64,000 nt of DNA from Xenorhabdus kozodoii (lineage in GTDB: Bacteria > Pseudomonadota > Gammaproteobacteria > Enterobacterales > Enterobacteriaceae), in the NCBI RefSeq assembly GCF_002632875.1, contig NZ_NJCX01000015.1:51819-115818 (forward strand). Direction: 5' to 3'. Shown here piece after piece: positions 63,451 to 64,000 of this stretch (the first letter of the stretch is position 1; every line of letters begins with the position of its first letter). A program made the position numbers and the translations under genes. Below the pieces are notes generated by a model. That model was not told the origin of the DNA, did no database searches, and worked only from the letters and a program-made list of their open reading frames with translations.

Positions 63451-63521
63451 GCGCCACCACTGACCGACGACGAGCTGAAACAGGCCGCGGCGGACAGCCG
63501 GAAGAAAGCGAAAATAAACGC

Positions 63522-63549
63522 TTGACTCCTGAGGCGAAACGCGTAAGAT
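63522..63549 (+). promoter_or_regulatory. rRNA operon promoter P2
   Basis: TTGACT (63522-63527), 16-bp spacer, TAAGAT (63544-63549), about 100 bp downstream of P1 and in the same relative place as rrn P2 of E. coli. Confidence 0.8.
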
Positions 63550-63589
63550 ACGCAGCCTCGCAACCCGGAAGAGCCTTCCCGGTTGCACC

Positions 63590-63600
63590 GCTCTTTAACA
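63590..63600 (+). promoter_or_regulatory. rRNA leader boxA (antitermination)
   Basis: GCTCTTTAACA matches the boxA consensus. It is preceded by a GC hairpin at about 63560-63586 (GCAACCCGG/CCGGTTGC) in the boxB position and followed by the conserved ATCAGACAATCTGTGTGGGC leader segment. Site for NusB/S10-dependent antitermination. Confidence 0.88.
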
Positions 63601-63737
63601 ACTTAATCAGACAATCTGTGTGGGCACTCGCAAGACACTATCCACGCCGAAAGGCGAAAAAGATACCAAGTCTTGAAGAGTGACTGAACAGTTAATTCAT
63701 TACGAACTAACACAGAATTCTTTGAGCATCAAACTTT

Positions 63738-64000
<263 letters not shown>

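Overview
The window is a chromosomal segment of a gammaproteobacterium of the Morganellaceae, most probably Xenorhabdus or a very close relative. This is judged from the 16S rRNA start at the right end, an O-antigen locus beside cpxA (the position known for Proteus and Providencia), the argCBGH order, and near-identity of the housekeeping proteins to enterobacterial ones. No database search was possible; all identifications are from recognised motifs and remembered family sequences.

Left part (1-15.3 kb, minus strand): a Wzx/Wzy-type O-antigen operon, visibly AT-rich. It is read leftwards from a promoter and JUMPstart/ops element near 15.1-15.3 kb. The order is wbpA, wbpB, wbpD, wbpE (UDP-2,3-diacetamido-glucuronic acid synthesis), flippase wzx, polymerase wzy and a GT4 glycosyltransferase. 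A 2.1 kb block of insertion-sequence debris follows (a decayed IS630 element, an internally deleted IS1-type element and an IS1 insA scrap). Then come a PIG-L deacetylase, an LpxD-like acyltransferase, a second GT4, a DegT aminotransferase, a PglC-type initiating sugar transferase and the N-terminus of a membrane-bound WbpM/PglF-like dehydratase that runs off the left edge.

Middle part (15.3-41 kb): the conserved cpx-to-rpmE segment. It contains cpxRA with divergent cpxP (CpxR box between them and a well conserved CpxQ small RNA in the cpxP 3' UTR), fieF, pfkA, sbp, tpiA, yiiQ, yiiR, fpr, glpFK, zapB, rraA, menA, hslVU, ftsN, cytR, priA and rpmE. Compared with E. coli there are two changes. 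A lipopolysaccharide-type block (GT4, O-antigen ligase-like protein, CDP-diglyceride synthase-like protein) sits between cpxP and fieF. emrD sits where glpX would be, and cdh is missing.

Right part (41-64 kb): methionine genes metJ, metBL and metF with MetJ operators, ppc, the divergent argE/argCBGH arginine genes with paired ARG boxes, oxyR, sthA, fabR-yijD, trmA, btuB-murI, and the start of an rRNA operon with P1, P2, boxA and the first 263 nt of 16S rRNA.

Most of the window is ordinary core genome. The parts that repay attention are the O-antigen locus (the overlapping deacetylase/acyltransferase pair), the IS debris within it, the lipopolysaccharide-type insert next to cpxP, and several well-formed regulatory sites. 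I found no phage, CRISPR, toxin or defence system.
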